From: Paenibacillus beijingensis
Lineage (GTDB): Bacteria > Bacillota > Bacilli > Paenibacillales > Paenibacillaceae
Reading direction: 5' to 3'
DNA: 64,000 nucleotides
NCBI RefSeq assembly: GCF_000961095.1
Contig: NZ_CP011058.1
Span: 955,501-1,019,500 of the forward strand
Positions 49,004 to 57,603 of this stretch are shown here, in pieces. A model generated the notes under the pieces. It saw only the letters and a list, made by a program, of their open reading frames with translations, was not told the origin of the DNA and did not search any database. Both the position numbers and the translations under genes were made by a program. The stretch's first letter is position 1, and the number at the start of each line of letters is the position of its first letter.

Positions 49004-50503
49004 ATGGATTCAATGACTTTTGTGTTGTTTGGGGCTACGGGCGATTTGGCCAAACGTAAAATTTACCCCGCTTTGTACAACCTTTTTCTGGACCGGAAAC
49101 TCCCTCAATCGTTCTCCGTCATCGGCCTTGGCAGAAGAGCCCTCGGCGATGAAGTATTCCAAGGCAACGTGGAACAGTCCCTTCGCGAATTTTCCAGACG
49201 TTCGGTATTCGACCCGTCTGATCTGTCCGCCTTTATCAGCGCATTCCGCTACGTACCGCTCGATGTAACGAACCCCGACGATTACCGCAAACTGCTTCAA
49301 GTTGTTGAGAAACGCGAACAGGAACTGAACATTCCGCAGAACCGGATGTTCTATTTGTCGGTTGCGCCGGAATTTTTCGATACGATCTCGCTTAACATCA
49401 ATGAAAGCGGACTTGGCACCGGCAGCGGCTGGAAACGTCTCATTATCGAGAAGCCGTTCGGCCACGATCTGCAGTCCGCACAGGAGCTGAACGAGAAATT
49501 AAGCAAAGCGTTCCAGGAAGAAGAAATTTACCGCATTGACCACTACCTCGGCAAGCCGATGGTTCAGAACCTCGAAGCGCTCGTTTTTGCCAACCCTGTC
49601 ATCGGGGCGCTGTGGAACAACCGCCATATCGCCAACGTTCAGATTACGGCCAGCGAAACGGTCGGCGTTGAAGAGCGTGCCGGCTATTACGACCAATCCG
49701 GAGCAATCCGTGATATGTTCCAAAACCATATGCTTCAAGTTCTGATGATGGCCGCAATGAACCGTCCGAGCCGCCTGAACGCTACCGAAATCCGGGAGCA
49801 AAAACGCAGCGTGCTCGCTTCCTTGCGCGACTTGCCGAAATCCGAAGTTGCCGGAAGCATCGTCCGCGGCCAATACGGCGCCGGTGTTGTAGGCGGCAAA
49901 GAGGTTCCCGCTTACCGGGACGAGCCCGGAATCGGCGCTTCTTCGTTGAACGATACCTTTGTCGCGGCGCGCCTCTGGATTGACGAGCCGCAATGGGAAG
50001 GCGTTCCGTTCTACATCCGCACCGGAAAAAGAATCGGCGCCAAGTCGACGCGGGTTGTGGTCGAATTCAAAAACACCGCGAGAGACTTGTACATGACGCG
50101 CAATGAATCCACGACGCCAAACCTGCTCGTGATCGAAATCGGGCCGAATGAGCGCGTTTCGTTCTTCTTGAATGGAAAAGACGCCCTTAACGACGGCCAG
50201 ATCGGAACGCTCAATGTTGATTATTCCGCTAATCTGAGCAACGTTCCGGAAGCGTACGAGCGGTTGATTCACGATGCTCTGCGCGGCGACTCCACCTTCT
50301 TTGCCCACTGGAACGAGGTTGAGCTTGCATGGAAATGGGTGCAGCCGGTACTGGAAGCATTCCAGGAAAACCAGGTTCCGCTCCAGTTCTACCCTGCCGG
50401 TTCGAACGGTCCTGAAGCGGCGGACAAGCTGCTTGCCGAGAACGGCTTCAAATGGTGGCTGGATGAGAACAAAACGGCTTTGCCTGAGCCTCTCTCCGTT
50501 TAA
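49004..50503 (+). CDS. zwf: Glucose-6-phosphate 1-dehydrogenase
   Basis: A 499-residue enzyme catalysing the first step of the oxidative pentose phosphate pathway, glucose-6-phosphate to 6-phosphogluconolactone with NADP+. The NADP motif is GATGDLAKRK near residue 10. The active site RIDHYLGK places Asp179, His180 and Lys184. TTAGGAGG lies ten bases before the ATG at 49004. It is followed by tkt after 44 bases and then gnd, all on the plus strand. Confidence 0.96.
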   Translation: MDSMTFVLFGATGDLAKRKIYPALYNLFLDRKLPQSFSVIGLGRRALGDEVFQGNVEQSLREFSRRSVFDPSDLSAFISAFRYVPLDVTNPDDYRKLLQVVEKREQELNIPQNRMFYLSVAPEFFDTISLNINESGLGTGSGWKRLIIEKPFGHDLQSAQELNEKLSKAFQEEEIYRIDHYLGKPMVQNLEALVFANPVIGALWNNRHIANVQITASETVGVEERAGYYDQSGAIRDMFQNHMLQVLMMAAMNRPSRLNATEIREQKRSVLASLRDLPKSEVAGSIVRGQYGAGVVGGKEVPAYRDEPGIGASSLNDTFVAARLWIDEPQWEGVPFYIRTGKRIGAKSTRVVVEFKNTARDLYMTRNESTTPNLLVIEIGPNERVSFFLNGKDALNDGQIGTLNVDYSANLSNVPEAYERLIHDALRGDSTFFAHWNEVELAWKWVQPVLEAFQENQVPLQFYPAGSNGPEAADKLLAENGFKWWLDENKTALPEPLSV

Positions 50504-50547
50504 TCGGATTCATAGGTATACAATTGCCAAAAAAGGAGAAAACACAA

Positions 50548-52542
50548 ATGACGACGACTACTGCTGCGGTTGAACAATTGGCGGTAACTACAATCCGCAC
50601 TCTGGCAATCGATGCCGTTAACAGCGCAAACTCCGGACACCCGGGTCTGCCGATGGGCGCCGCCCCTATGGCGTACGCTCTTTGGGCGAATCATCTGAAA
50701 CATAATCCGGGACATTCCAAATGGTTTGACCGCGACCGCTTCGTGCTGTCGGCCGGCCACGGTTCGAGCTTGCTGTACAGCCTGCTTCACGTGACGGGCT
50801 ACCAAGTTTCCATCGACGATCTGAAAAACTTCCGGAAGCTGAACAGCAAGACTCCGGGACATCCGGAATTCGGCCACACCGACGGCGTCGAAGCGACGAC
50901 CGGACCGCTCGGCCAAGGCGTTGCGAACGCGGTCGGCATGGCAATGGCGGAAGCGCACCTTGCGGCGAAGTTTAACCGTGAAGGCCATTCGGTCATCGAT
51001 CACTACACCTACGCGCTTGTCGGTGACGGCTGTCTGATGGAAGGCGTCGCTTATGAAGCGATGTCGATGGCCGGACATATGAAACTGGGCAAGTTGGTTG
51101 TCCTGTACGATTCGAACAGCATCTCGCTGGACGGCGAACTGGACCTTTCGTTCTCCGAAAATATCCAGCAGCGCGCCGCATCGGCGAACTGGCAGTACCT
51201 GCGCGTCGAAGACGGCAACGATATCGGAGCGATCACCGCTGCGATCAGCGAAGCGAAACAAAACGAAGATCAGCCGACGCTGATCGAAATCCGCACCATT
51301 ATCGGCTATGGAAGCCCGAAAGTCGCCGGCACGAACAAAGCGCACGGCAATCCGCTCGGCGAAGAAGAAGCGAAAGCGACTAAGGAAGCTTACGGCTGGC
51401 ATTACGAGAACTTCACGGTGCCGGAGGAAGTGAAGGCTCACTTTGCGAAGCTGGCGCAAGACGGCGCGGCGAAAGAACAAGCATGGAACGAAGCGTTCGA
51501 AGCTTACAAAGCGGCTTATCCTGAGCTCGCTGCGGAGCTGGAAGCGGCTATCAGCGGCAAAGTGCTGCTCGAAGCGAAGGACCTGCTGACGTTTGATTCG
51601 TCCAAGTCGATCTCGACTCGCGTCGCCAGCGGCGAAGCGATTAACCATTTTGTGAAAAAAGTACCGGGGATCTTCGGCGGAAGCGCGGATTTGTCGCACT
51701 CCACGATGACCGATATCAAGGGCGAGAAAGTATTCGCTACCGAGTCGTTCGCAGGACGCAACGTCTACTTCGGCGTGCGCGAGCATGCGATGGGCGCGGC
51801 CGGCAACGGCATGGCGCTGCACGGCGGCGTGAAGCCGTTCGTCAGCACGTTCTTCGTGTTCAACGACTACCTCCGTCCGTCGATCCGCCTTGCGGCGCTG
51901 TCGAAGCTCCCGGTTACGTACGTGTTCACGCATGACTCGATTGCGGTCGGCGAAGACGGTCCTACGCATGAGCCGGTTGAGCATCTGGCAGCTCTGCGCG
52001 CCATTCCGGGCCTGACGGTTATCCGTCCGAGCGACGCGAACGAGACGGCAAGCGCTTGGGCATACGCGCTGCAGCAGCAGGACGGTCCGGTCGCGCTCGT
52101 GCTCAGCCGCCAAAACCTGCCTGTACTGCAAGAAACGGCCGGAGGCGTGGATCAATTGCTTAAAGGCGCTTATGTGCTCGCCGATTCGGAAAGCACACCT
52201 GAAGTGATCTTGATCGGAACGGGCTCGGAAGTATCGCTGGCCCTCTCCGCCAAAGCGCAGCTGGACAAAGAAAACGTTGCGGTTCGCGTCGTTGCGATGC
52301 CGAGCTGGGAACTGTTTGCCAAACAGACGCAAGCGTATAAAGATTCCGTTCTGCCGCCGTCCGTTACGAAACGGGTTGCGATTGAAACAGGCATCTCCCA
52401 AGGCTGGGAACGTTTCACCGGGTTTGAAGGCCGCATTGTAGCCATCGATTCGTTCGGCGCATCCGGTCCCGGCAATGAAGTGCTGGCATACTTCGGATTT
52501 ACGGCGGACAACGTCGTGGCCGTCGCCAAAGAACTCATTTAA
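50548..52542 (+). CDS. tkt: Transketolase
   Basis: A 664-residue thiamine-diphosphate enzyme that moves two-carbon units between pentose, triose and hexose phosphates. Marks are SGHPGLPMGAAPMAYALW at the start, the ThDP motif GDGCLMEGVAYEAMSMAGH (about 155-173) and the second-domain segment YVFTHDSIAVGEDGPTHEP. AAAAGGAG precedes the ATG at 50548. The antisense strand is also fully open here, an effect of codon bias. It lies between zwf and gnd. Confidence 0.97.
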   Translation: MTTTTAAVEQLAVTTIRTLAIDAVNSANSGHPGLPMGAAPMAYALWANHLKHNPGHSKWFDRDRFVLSAGHGSSLLYSLLHVTGYQVSIDDLKNFRKLNSKTPGHPEFGHTDGVEATTGPLGQGVANAVGMAMAEAHLAAKFNREGHSVIDHYTYALVGDGCLMEGVAYEAMSMAGHMKLGKLVVLYDSNSISLDGELDLSFSENIQQRAASANWQYLRVEDGNDIGAITAAISEAKQNEDQPTLIEIRTIIGYGSPKVAGTNKAHGNPLGEEEAKATKEAYGWHYENFTVPEEVKAHFAKLAQDGAAKEQAWNEAFEAYKAAYPELAAELEAAISGKVLLEAKDLLTFDSSKSISTRVASGEAINHFVKKVPGIFGGSADLSHSTMTDIKGEKVFATESFAGRNVYFGVREHAMGAAGNGMALHGGVKPFVSTFFVFNDYLRPSIRLAALSKLPVTYVFTHDSIAVGEDGPTHEPVEHLAALRAIPGLTVIRPSDANETASAWAYALQQQDGPVALVLSRQNLPVLQETAGGVDQLLKGAYVLADSESTPEVILIGTGSEVSLALSAKAQLDKENVAVRVVAMPSWELFAKQTQAYKDSVLPPSVTKRVAIETGISQGWERFTGFEGRIVAIDSFGASGPGNEVLAYFGFTADNVVAVAKELI

Positions 52543-52557
52543 CAACCCGCTATTTCA

Positions 52558-52596
52558 CAGACGGCTAAGCCAGCCCCCCGCTGGTTTAGCCGTCTG
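52558..52596. other. Strong intercistronic hairpin between tkt and gnd
   Basis: CAGACGGCTAAGCCAGC pairs with GCTGGTTTAGCCGTCTG (one G-T) around CCCCC. There is no T run, so it is more likely to be an mRNA stabiliser or partial attenuator than a full terminator. Confidence 0.7.
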
Positions 52597-52655
52597 CGAG
52601 TGAAACCAATAATTGCTGCAATCAACGGCAAAAAAATCCCCGGAGGTTCTTTCTA

Positions 52656-53549
52656 ATGAAAATCGGTCTTATCGGTCTTGGAAAAATGGGCTTTAACCTT
52701 GCACAAAATCTGCTTGACAACAAGCATGAAGTAGCTGCATTCGACTTGAATGCCGATGCGGTTGAATCGATCAAAAATCTCGGCGCCGAAGGCTTCACCA
52801 GCCTGAACGAACTCGTTCAATCGCTGCCGACTCCGCGCGTGCTTTGGATTATGGTTCCTCATGGCGTCGTCGACGTGGTGCTTGACCAACTGAAAACGAC
52901 TCTGTCCAAAGGCGACATCGTCATTGAAGCCGGCAACTCGCACTATAAAGAATCGATCCGCCGCTACGAAGAAATGAAAGAGTTCGGCATCAGCTACCTC
53001 GACGCAGGCACTTCCGGCGGCATGGAAGGCGCTCGTCACGGCGCATGCTATATGGTCGGCGGCGACCCTGAAGCATGGAGCGTCGTTGAACCGGTATTCC
53101 GCGATACTGCTGTCGAAAACGGCTACCTGTACGCAGGTAAAGCAGGCAGCGGCCACTACCTGAAAATGGTTCACAACGGCATCGAGTACGGCTTTATGGC
53201 TGCAATCGGCGAAGGCTTCGAAGTTCTTGAAAAAAGCTCCTTCGATTTCGACTACGAGCAAGTGGCACGCGTTTGGAACAACGGTTCCGTTATCCGCTCC
53301 TGGCTGATGGGTCTGACCGAGCGCGCTTTCTCCAAAGACGCGAAGCTTGACGAAATCAAAGGCATTATGCATTCCTCCGGCGAAGGCAAATGGACCGTCG
53401 AAGAAGCGCTCGACCTGCAAACCGCTACGCCGGTTATCGCACTGTCCCTGCTGATGCGCTACCGCTCGCTGGACCAAGACACATTCAACGGCAAAGTCGT
53501 CGCTGCACTGCGCAACGAGTTCGGCGGACACGCTGTCGAGAAAAACTAA
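52656..53549 (+). CDS. gnd: 6-phosphogluconate dehydrogenase (decarboxylating), short YqeC-type
   Basis: A 297-residue enzyme of the short Gnd class, converting 6-phosphogluconate to ribulose-5-phosphate and CO2. The nucleotide motif is IGLGKMGFNLAQNL; catalytic segments DAGTSGGMEGARHG and KMVHNGIEYGFM hold the substrate-binding and Lys/Asn residues. The short class often uses NAD+; the residues after the second strand (FDLNADAV, with an acidic residue) fit that. GGAGG precedes the ATG. The product ribulose-5-phosphate is also the acceptor for the hxlA reaction encoded just beyond. Confidence 0.95.
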   Translation: MKIGLIGLGKMGFNLAQNLLDNKHEVAAFDLNADAVESIKNLGAEGFTSLNELVQSLPTPRVLWIMVPHGVVDVVLDQLKTTLSKGDIVIEAGNSHYKESIRRYEEMKEFGISYLDAGTSGGMEGARHGACYMVGGDPEAWSVVEPVFRDTAVENGYLYAGKAGSGHYLKMVHNGIEYGFMAAIGEGFEVLEKSSFDFDYEQVARVWNNGSVIRSWLMGLTERAFSKDAKLDEIKGIMHSSGEGKWTVEEALDLQTATPVIALSLLMRYRSLDQDTFNGKVVAALRNEFGGHAVEKN

Positions 53550-53659
53550 GCGATCGTCTACGATCTTGACGCATCAAAGCGAACGCACACCGAAGGTGAT
53601 CAAACCGCTTCTTATCCCCGTCGGCAATCGATACGAAGCGATCGTCTACGATCTTGACG
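53548..53659 (+). repeat. 24-bp direct repeat after gnd
   Basis: AAGCGATCGTCTACGATCTT plus GACG occurs at 53548-53571, where its first two bases are the end of the gnd stop codon, and again at 53636-53659. A small hairpin TTACGGA/TCCGTAA follows at about 53682. No gene is seen between the copies. Confidence 0.85.
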
Positions 53660-53716
53660 GATCTGAAGCAGACGCAAAGCTGTTACGGAATCTTCCGTAA
53701 TAGAATTTGTGAAAAA

Positions 53717-53896
53717 CATGCGTTCGTACATCTTTTTTCTTAGCATTTAGCCATCGCGGAAAAATTGCTGCAAAAATGCATTTTTTTGCAGGCCTGAGCT
53801 AATATTAGTCAATAATAGCTTGGAATACCTGTATAATTGCAGGTTTTCCCTTCCGACAAGCGATTTCGGCCGATAAAAACTGCACATTTGCAGGTT
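53717..53896 (-). repeat. Dispersed intergenic repeat, copy 4 (inverted)
   Basis: Read on the minus strand it begins CCTGCAAATGTGCAG, continues with ATCGGCCGAAATCGCTTGTC and CCTGCAATTATACAGG, and ends with GATGTACGAACGCAT. It is the most diverged copy and the only one on the minus strand. Like the others it lies between convergent genes (gnd and hxlR). Confidence 0.85.
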
Positions 53897-53902
53897 TGGA
53901 TA

Positions 53903-53928
53903 GGATTCAGTCCGCGCGGACTGAATCC
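53903..53928. repeat. Perfect 26-bp palindrome
   Basis: GGATTCAGTCCGC is followed directly by its exact reverse complement, with no loop. It lies between repeat copy 4 and a bidirectional terminator. It could be a symmetrical protein site or a cruciform-prone relic. Confidence 0.85.
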
Positions 53929-53941
53929 CGGAGTAAAAAAA

Positions 53942-53987
53942 GGCGGCCAGGATAGTCTGAAACATGACTTTCCTGGCCGCCTTTTTT
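53942..53987. terminator. Bidirectional terminator between gnd and hxlR
   Basis: GGCGGCCAGGA and TCCTGGCCGCC pair perfectly, with A7 on the left and T6 on the right. It can end both the zwf-tkt-gnd transcript and the hxlR transcript. Confidence 0.9.
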
Positions 53988-54018
53988 CAGTTGCCGGTCC
54001 TTTGCGGGCTCGCGCCAT

Positions 54019-54381
54019 CTATCGGTCCTTCCATATCACGTTCTCGCCGTAATTTTTGCCCCAGTCGTACATCATCCTCAGTACCGGCATCAAGCTGTGC
54101 CCGTATTCGCTTAAGGAGTATTCCACTTTCAGCGGGACTTCGGCGTACACCTCGCGGACGATCAATTGGTCTTCTTCCAGCTCGCGCAGCTGGTTCGTGA
54201 GCATTTTCTGCGAAATATGGGGGATCAACCTTTTCAGCTCGCCAAATCGCTTCGTGCCCTCAAGACCAAGGTGCCACAAAATAATCAGCTTCCATTTGCC
54301 GCCGATGACGGCAAGCGTAAGTTCTTTTTCGCAATTAATTTCCTTCAGATTAACGCGGTCCTTAATTTCCGTTGGCAACAC
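54019..54381 (-). CDS. HxlR-family transcriptional regulator
   Basis: A 120-residue winged-helix regulator. Marks are VIGGKWKLIILWHL, RFGELKRLIPHISQKMLTNQLRELE and VEYSLSEYGHSLMPVL, all typical of HxlR proteins. GTG start at 54381 with GGGAGGAGG five bases upstream. One cysteine is present near the N-terminus (NCEKEL), the position used for thiol sensing in some relatives. It lies directly downstream of hxlA-hxlB on the same strand; in Bacillus subtilis hxlR is divergent from hxlAB and activates it on formaldehyde. The role here is inferred from this proximity. Confidence 0.9.
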   Translation of the reverse strand: MLPTEIKDRVNLKEINCEKELTLAVIGGKWKLIILWHLGLEGTKRFGELKRLIPHISQKMLTNQLRELEEDQLIVREVYAEVPLKVEYSLSEYGHSLMPVLRMMYDWGKNYGENVIWKDR

Positions 54382-54423
54382 GTCAGCCTCCTCCCTTCCT
54401 CCAGAATACTATAAGACGCAGCG

Positions 54424-54470
54424 AAAAAAAACCTTCAATACCGCTTTGGGACGCGGTATTGAAGGTTTTG
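54424..54470 (-). terminator. Terminator after hxlB
   Basis: ACCTTCAATACCGC and GCGGTATTGAAGGT pair perfectly around TTTGGGAC, ending in T8 on the minus strand. The right arm is partly duplicated at about 54480-54505 (GACGCGGTCTTGAAGGTTTT). Confidence 0.88.
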
Positions 54471-54548
54471 ATGACCGACTGGACGCGGTCTTGAAGGTTT
54501 TCATGCTTCGTCGGCCGACGGTTCTACTACAGAGCTGCTGAACCGGTT

Positions 54549-55106
54549 CTATTCCAGATTGGCGTGTCTGCCGAACATCAGGCCCGAGTCCAATCCCCGT
54601 TTATCCATAATCGCAAGAATAACGGCATCGTAAAATACCAGCAAAGTCTGTTCGAATAAAGAGGCCATCGGCTGAATCGTCGTATAGGTGCCGGCAGCTT
54701 TGTCTTTCGGCGACCCCGGCAATTTCACCGTCATATCGGCCAAGCTGCCGATCGTCGACTCGGGGGCGATGGTGACGGCAGCTACCGATGCGTCTACGCT
54801 TTTCGCTTTCCGAGCCATCGAAACGAGACTTGCCGTCTCCCCGGAACCCGAGCCGATAATGAGCGTGTCGCTGCTGCCGATGCCGGGAGTGACCGTTTCC
54901 CCGACCACATAGGCGTCAATCCCCATGTGCATCAGACGCATCGCAAACGCGCGCCCGATCAGACCGGATCTGCCCGCGCCGGCCAGAAACACCTTGTCCG
55001 ACTGCAGAATCAAAGCCGTAAGCTTCTCCGCTTCTTCCGCCGCAATCCGCTCTACCGAACGGTAAAGCTCATCTACGATAGCGGCCGCGTATTTCATCGT
55101 TGCCAT
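54549..55106 (-). CDS. hxlB: 6-phospho-3-hexuloisomerase
   Basis: A 185-residue SIS-fold isomerase that turns D-arabino-3-hexulose-6-phosphate into fructose-6-phosphate, the second step of the ribulose monophosphate pathway for formaldehyde fixation. Marks are GAGRSGLIGRAFAMRLMH and SGSGETASLVSMA (the sugar phosphate site) and the DKRGLDSGLMFGRHANLE ending. Its ATG overlaps the hxlA stop (TAATG), so the pair is coupled. Confidence 0.95.
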   Translation of the reverse strand: MATMKYAAAIVDELYRSVERIAAEEAEKLTALILQSDKVFLAGAGRSGLIGRAFAMRLMHMGIDAYVVGETVTPGIGSSDTLIIGSGSGETASLVSMARKAKSVDASVAAVTIAPESTIGSLADMTVKLPGSPKDKAAGTYTTIQPMASLFEQTLLVFYDAVILAIMDKRGLDSGLMFGRHANLE

Positions 55107-55747
55107 TAGACGGCGGCAGCCTGCTTGACCATTTTCATCATTTCGGAAGCGGCCGCTTTCTTGTCCTGATGCCCGGTGATGCCGCCGCCAACGATAACGA
55201 GGTCCGGATTGGCCTTGATCACTTCCGGCAGTGTGCTCAGCTTGATGCCGCCGGCAATGGCGGTTTTTGCCCGCTGCACGACGCGTTTGATCGCCATCAG
55301 CTCTTCAAACGAGTTTTTGCCTTCCGCCTGATGGTCGTATCCGGAATGGACACAGATGTAATCCACGCCCAAAGCGTCGATTTCTTTGGCTCTTCCTTCG
55401 ATATCCTTTACATTGATCATATCGACCATAATTTTTTTGTTTTGTTTGCGGGCTTCCTCTACGGCGCCCTTGATCGTCGAATCGTCGGATACGCCAAGCA
55501 CGGTAATAATATCCGCTCCGGCTTCGGATGCTTTCATCACTTCGTATCCGCCTGCGTCCATAATTTTCAGATCCGCCAATACGCGCAGAGACGGAAACGC
55601 CTCTTTAATCTCTTTGACCGCTCTCAGCCCTTCGTTAATGACAACCGGCGTTCCGATTTCGACGATATCGATATACTCCGCCACTTCCGCTACGACTTGC
55701 TTAGCTCCCGGAATATCCACCAGATCCAAAGCCAATTGAAGTTCCAT
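55106..55747 (-). CDS. hxlA: 3-hexulose-6-phosphate synthase
   Basis: A 213-residue TIM-barrel aldolase that joins formaldehyde to ribulose-5-phosphate. Marks are MELQLALDLVDIPGA, DIVEIGTPVVINEG, the active-site ADLKIMDAGGYE and the phosphate-binding AGGIKLSTLPEV and VVGGGITG. The ATG at 55747 follows GGGGAGTGG; the frame continues upstream to 55855 without support. The reaction detoxifies formaldehyde and uses the product of gnd encoded next to it. Confidence 0.95.
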   Translation of the reverse strand: MELQLALDLVDIPGAKQVVAEVAEYIDIVEIGTPVVINEGLRAVKEIKEAFPSLRVLADLKIMDAGGYEVMKASEAGADIITVLGVSDDSTIKGAVEEARKQNKKIMVDMINVKDIEGRAKEIDALGVDYICVHSGYDHQAEGKNSFEELMAIKRVVQRAKTAIAGGIKLSTLPEVIKANPDLVIVGGGITGHQDKKAAASEMMKMVKQAAAV

Positions 55748-55798
55748 TACGTAACCACTCCCCGCAAATGTTTGTTTGTCGTCTCCTGACATGGGTTC

Positions 55799-55908
55799 AT
55801 TGTAAAGGCTTGTCTTGAATTGCGTAAAGTACGCACTTTGCCGTCCGCAAGTCACCCGGAAGGAACCGGTTACCCGGAGGTAACTAGGTCACGCCGAAGT
55901 ATGTACTT
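55799..55908 (-). promoter_or_regulatory. hxlAB promoter with two HxlR-type operator candidates
   Basis: On the minus strand TACAAT (55804-55799) is a -10 box with a weak -35 (TTTACG) 18 bases away. AAGTACGCACTT (within 55826-55839) overlaps the -35, and a second AAGTATGTACTT lies at 55897-55908, about 70 bases away. The AAGTA-TACTT symmetry resembles sites bound by HxlR/YodB-type proteins. A weak -35 with two upstream sites fits activation by HxlR. Confidence 0.55.
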
Positions 55909-56021
55909 GTCAAAAGCGCATTTTTTTTGCACAATTATCTCATTCGCGAACTTACAGCTTTTTCTCGCATATCGCGTTCTCGTATATAGAAAGATAGATT
56001 TATTGTCATGGGGAGGAACCG

Positions 56022-56897
56022 ATGAAACTTAGAGTGTCTGCAGTGCAATATCACCTTCATACGATCCGTTCGTTCGACGAATTCGCCAGGCAGTCGGAGC
56101 ATTATTTGAAGACAGCAGCGGAATACGGCTCGGAATTCGTATTGTTCCCCGAGTTTTTCACCACCCAATTGATGTCGATCGGCGACAAACACGGCAATGC
56201 ATTGACGATCAATGACCTGCCCGATTTCACGGAGCCGTATTTAGAGCTGTTTTCTACCTTGGCCAAAAAGATGAACGTGCATATCATCGGCGGCACGCAC
56301 GTCATCCGTAAACAAAACCGGCTGTACAACGCCGCCCATTTGTTTTATCCGGACGGAACCGTCGAAGAGCAAGCCAAGCTTCACATTACGCCGACGGAAG
56401 TGAAGGAATGGAAGCTGACTCCCGGCGAAGGGCTGCGGGTGTTCGAGACGAGCAAGGGAACGATCGCAATGCTCACCTGCTACGACATCGAATTTCCGGA
56501 AATCGTGCGCATGGCGAAAGCGAAAGGCGCCGACGTCATCTTCTGCCCTTCCTGCACCGATGACCGTCACGGTTTCCATCGCGTCCGTTATACGAGCCAT
56601 GCCAGAGCGATCGAAAACCAGGTTTATGTCGTGCTCACAGGTACGGTCGGTTCGCTGCCGACGGTCGATTTCATGCGCGCGAATTTCGGGCAGGCGGCCG
56701 TCATCACTCCGAATGACATCCCTTTTCCTCCCCGCGGCATCCTGGCCGAGGGCGAAACGAATCAGGATATGATTGTCACCGCCGATCTCGATTTGGAGCT
56801 GCTGTATGAGGTTCGGCAAAGCGGATCGGTTACGACCTGGCGCGACCGGCGGACCGATCTTTACCCGGATTGGGAGCGGGAATTGAGCTGGAGCTGA
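56022..56897 (+). CDS. Carbon-nitrogen hydrolase (nitrilase superfamily)
   Basis: A 291-residue amidase-type enzyme. The Glu-Lys-Cys triad is complete: Glu44 in LFPEFF, Lys119 in EQAKLHITP and Cys153 in LTCYDIEFPE. It probably hydrolyses an amide of a small molecule in the cytoplasm. Many bacteria have this same type of hydrolase fused to a GNAT acetyltransferase domain; here the GNAT is a separate protein starting 14 bases later. GGGGAGG precedes the ATG. Confidence 0.92.
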   Translation: MKLRVSAVQYHLHTIRSFDEFARQSEHYLKTAAEYGSEFVLFPEFFTTQLMSIGDKHGNALTINDLPDFTEPYLELFSTLAKKMNVHIIGGTHVIRKQNRLYNAAHLFYPDGTVEEQAKLHITPTEVKEWKLTPGEGLRVFETSKGTIAMLTCYDIEFPEIVRMAKAKGADVIFCPSCTDDRHGFHRVRYTSHARAIENQVYVVLTGTVGSLPTVDFMRANFGQAAVITPNDIPFPPRGILAEGETNQDMIVTADLDLELLYEVRQSGSVTTWRDRRTDLYPDWERELSWS

Positions 56898-56911
56898 CGA
56901 GGAGGAACGGA

Positions 56912-57598
56912 ATGTACCGCAAGGAGCTTTACGTCTTTGACCGGGACCGGCCGGTGCCGGCCGTGATCCGCAGCTATGAGGAGCGGGACTTTCCCGGCTT
57001 GATCCGCATTCAGCAGGAGAGCTTTCCTCCGCCTTTTCCGTCCGAGCTGTGGTGGAACCGGGAGCAATTAAGCAACCATGTGGCGATGTTCCCGGAAGGG
57101 GCGCTCTGCATTGAAGTCGATGGTGAAATCGCCGGATCGATGACCGGCTTGCGCGTTGACTTCGATCCGGATCATCCGGACCATACATGGGAAGAGGTTA
57201 CCGATCACGGATATATCCGCAATCATAACCCCAGCGGCAACACCCTTTACGTCGTCGATATCGGCGTACGCCCTGCTTATCGTAAGTTAGGGCTCGGAAA
57301 ATGGCTGATGTCGTCGATGTATGAGGTCGTGGTCCACAGCGGTTTAGAGCGGCTGCTGGGCGGCGGAAGAATGCCCGGCTACCACAAGCAAGCGGCGGAA
57401 ATGACCGCGGAGCAGTACCTGAATGCGGTTGTGAAAGGGGAGCTGAAAGACCCCGTTATCACCTTCCTGCTGCGCTGCGGCCGCACCCCTCTTAAAGTGG
57501 TGGAGAACTACTTGGATGATGAAGAATCGTGTCATTACGGGACCTTGATGGAATGGAAAAATCCCTTTTTCAATCCCAGATCCGGACAAGGAGAATGA
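56912..57598 (+). CDS. GNAT-family N-acetyltransferase (partner of the nitrilase-family protein)
   Basis: A 228-residue acetyltransferase. The acetyl-CoA-binding motif A is YVVDIGVRPAYRKLGLGKWL, about residues 113-132. Its large C-terminal part (GGGRMPGYHKQAAEMTAEQY) matches the GNAT half of known bifunctional GNAT/carbon-nitrogen hydrolase proteins. GGAGG lies six bases before the ATG at 56912. It probably forms a complex with the hydrolase, which is inference from the fusions. Confidence 0.88.
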   Translation: MYRKELYVFDRDRPVPAVIRSYEERDFPGLIRIQQESFPPPFPSELWWNREQLSNHVAMFPEGALCIEVDGEIAGSMTGLRVDFDPDHPDHTWEEVTDHGYIRNHNPSGNTLYVVDIGVRPAYRKLGLGKWLMSSMYEVVVHSGLERLLGGGRMPGYHKQAAEMTAEQYLNAVVKGELKDPVITFLLRCGRTPLKVVENYLDDEESCHYGTLMEWKNPFFNPRSGQGE

Positions 57599-57603
57599 TC
57601 AAC

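Noticed and set aside
50500..52545. 681-codon open frame on the minus strand, fully antisense to tkt
   Set aside because: It mirrors tkt codon by codon, is rich in Arg/His/Gln/Phe with no family resemblance, and has no ribosome binding site. It is a codon-bias shadow.
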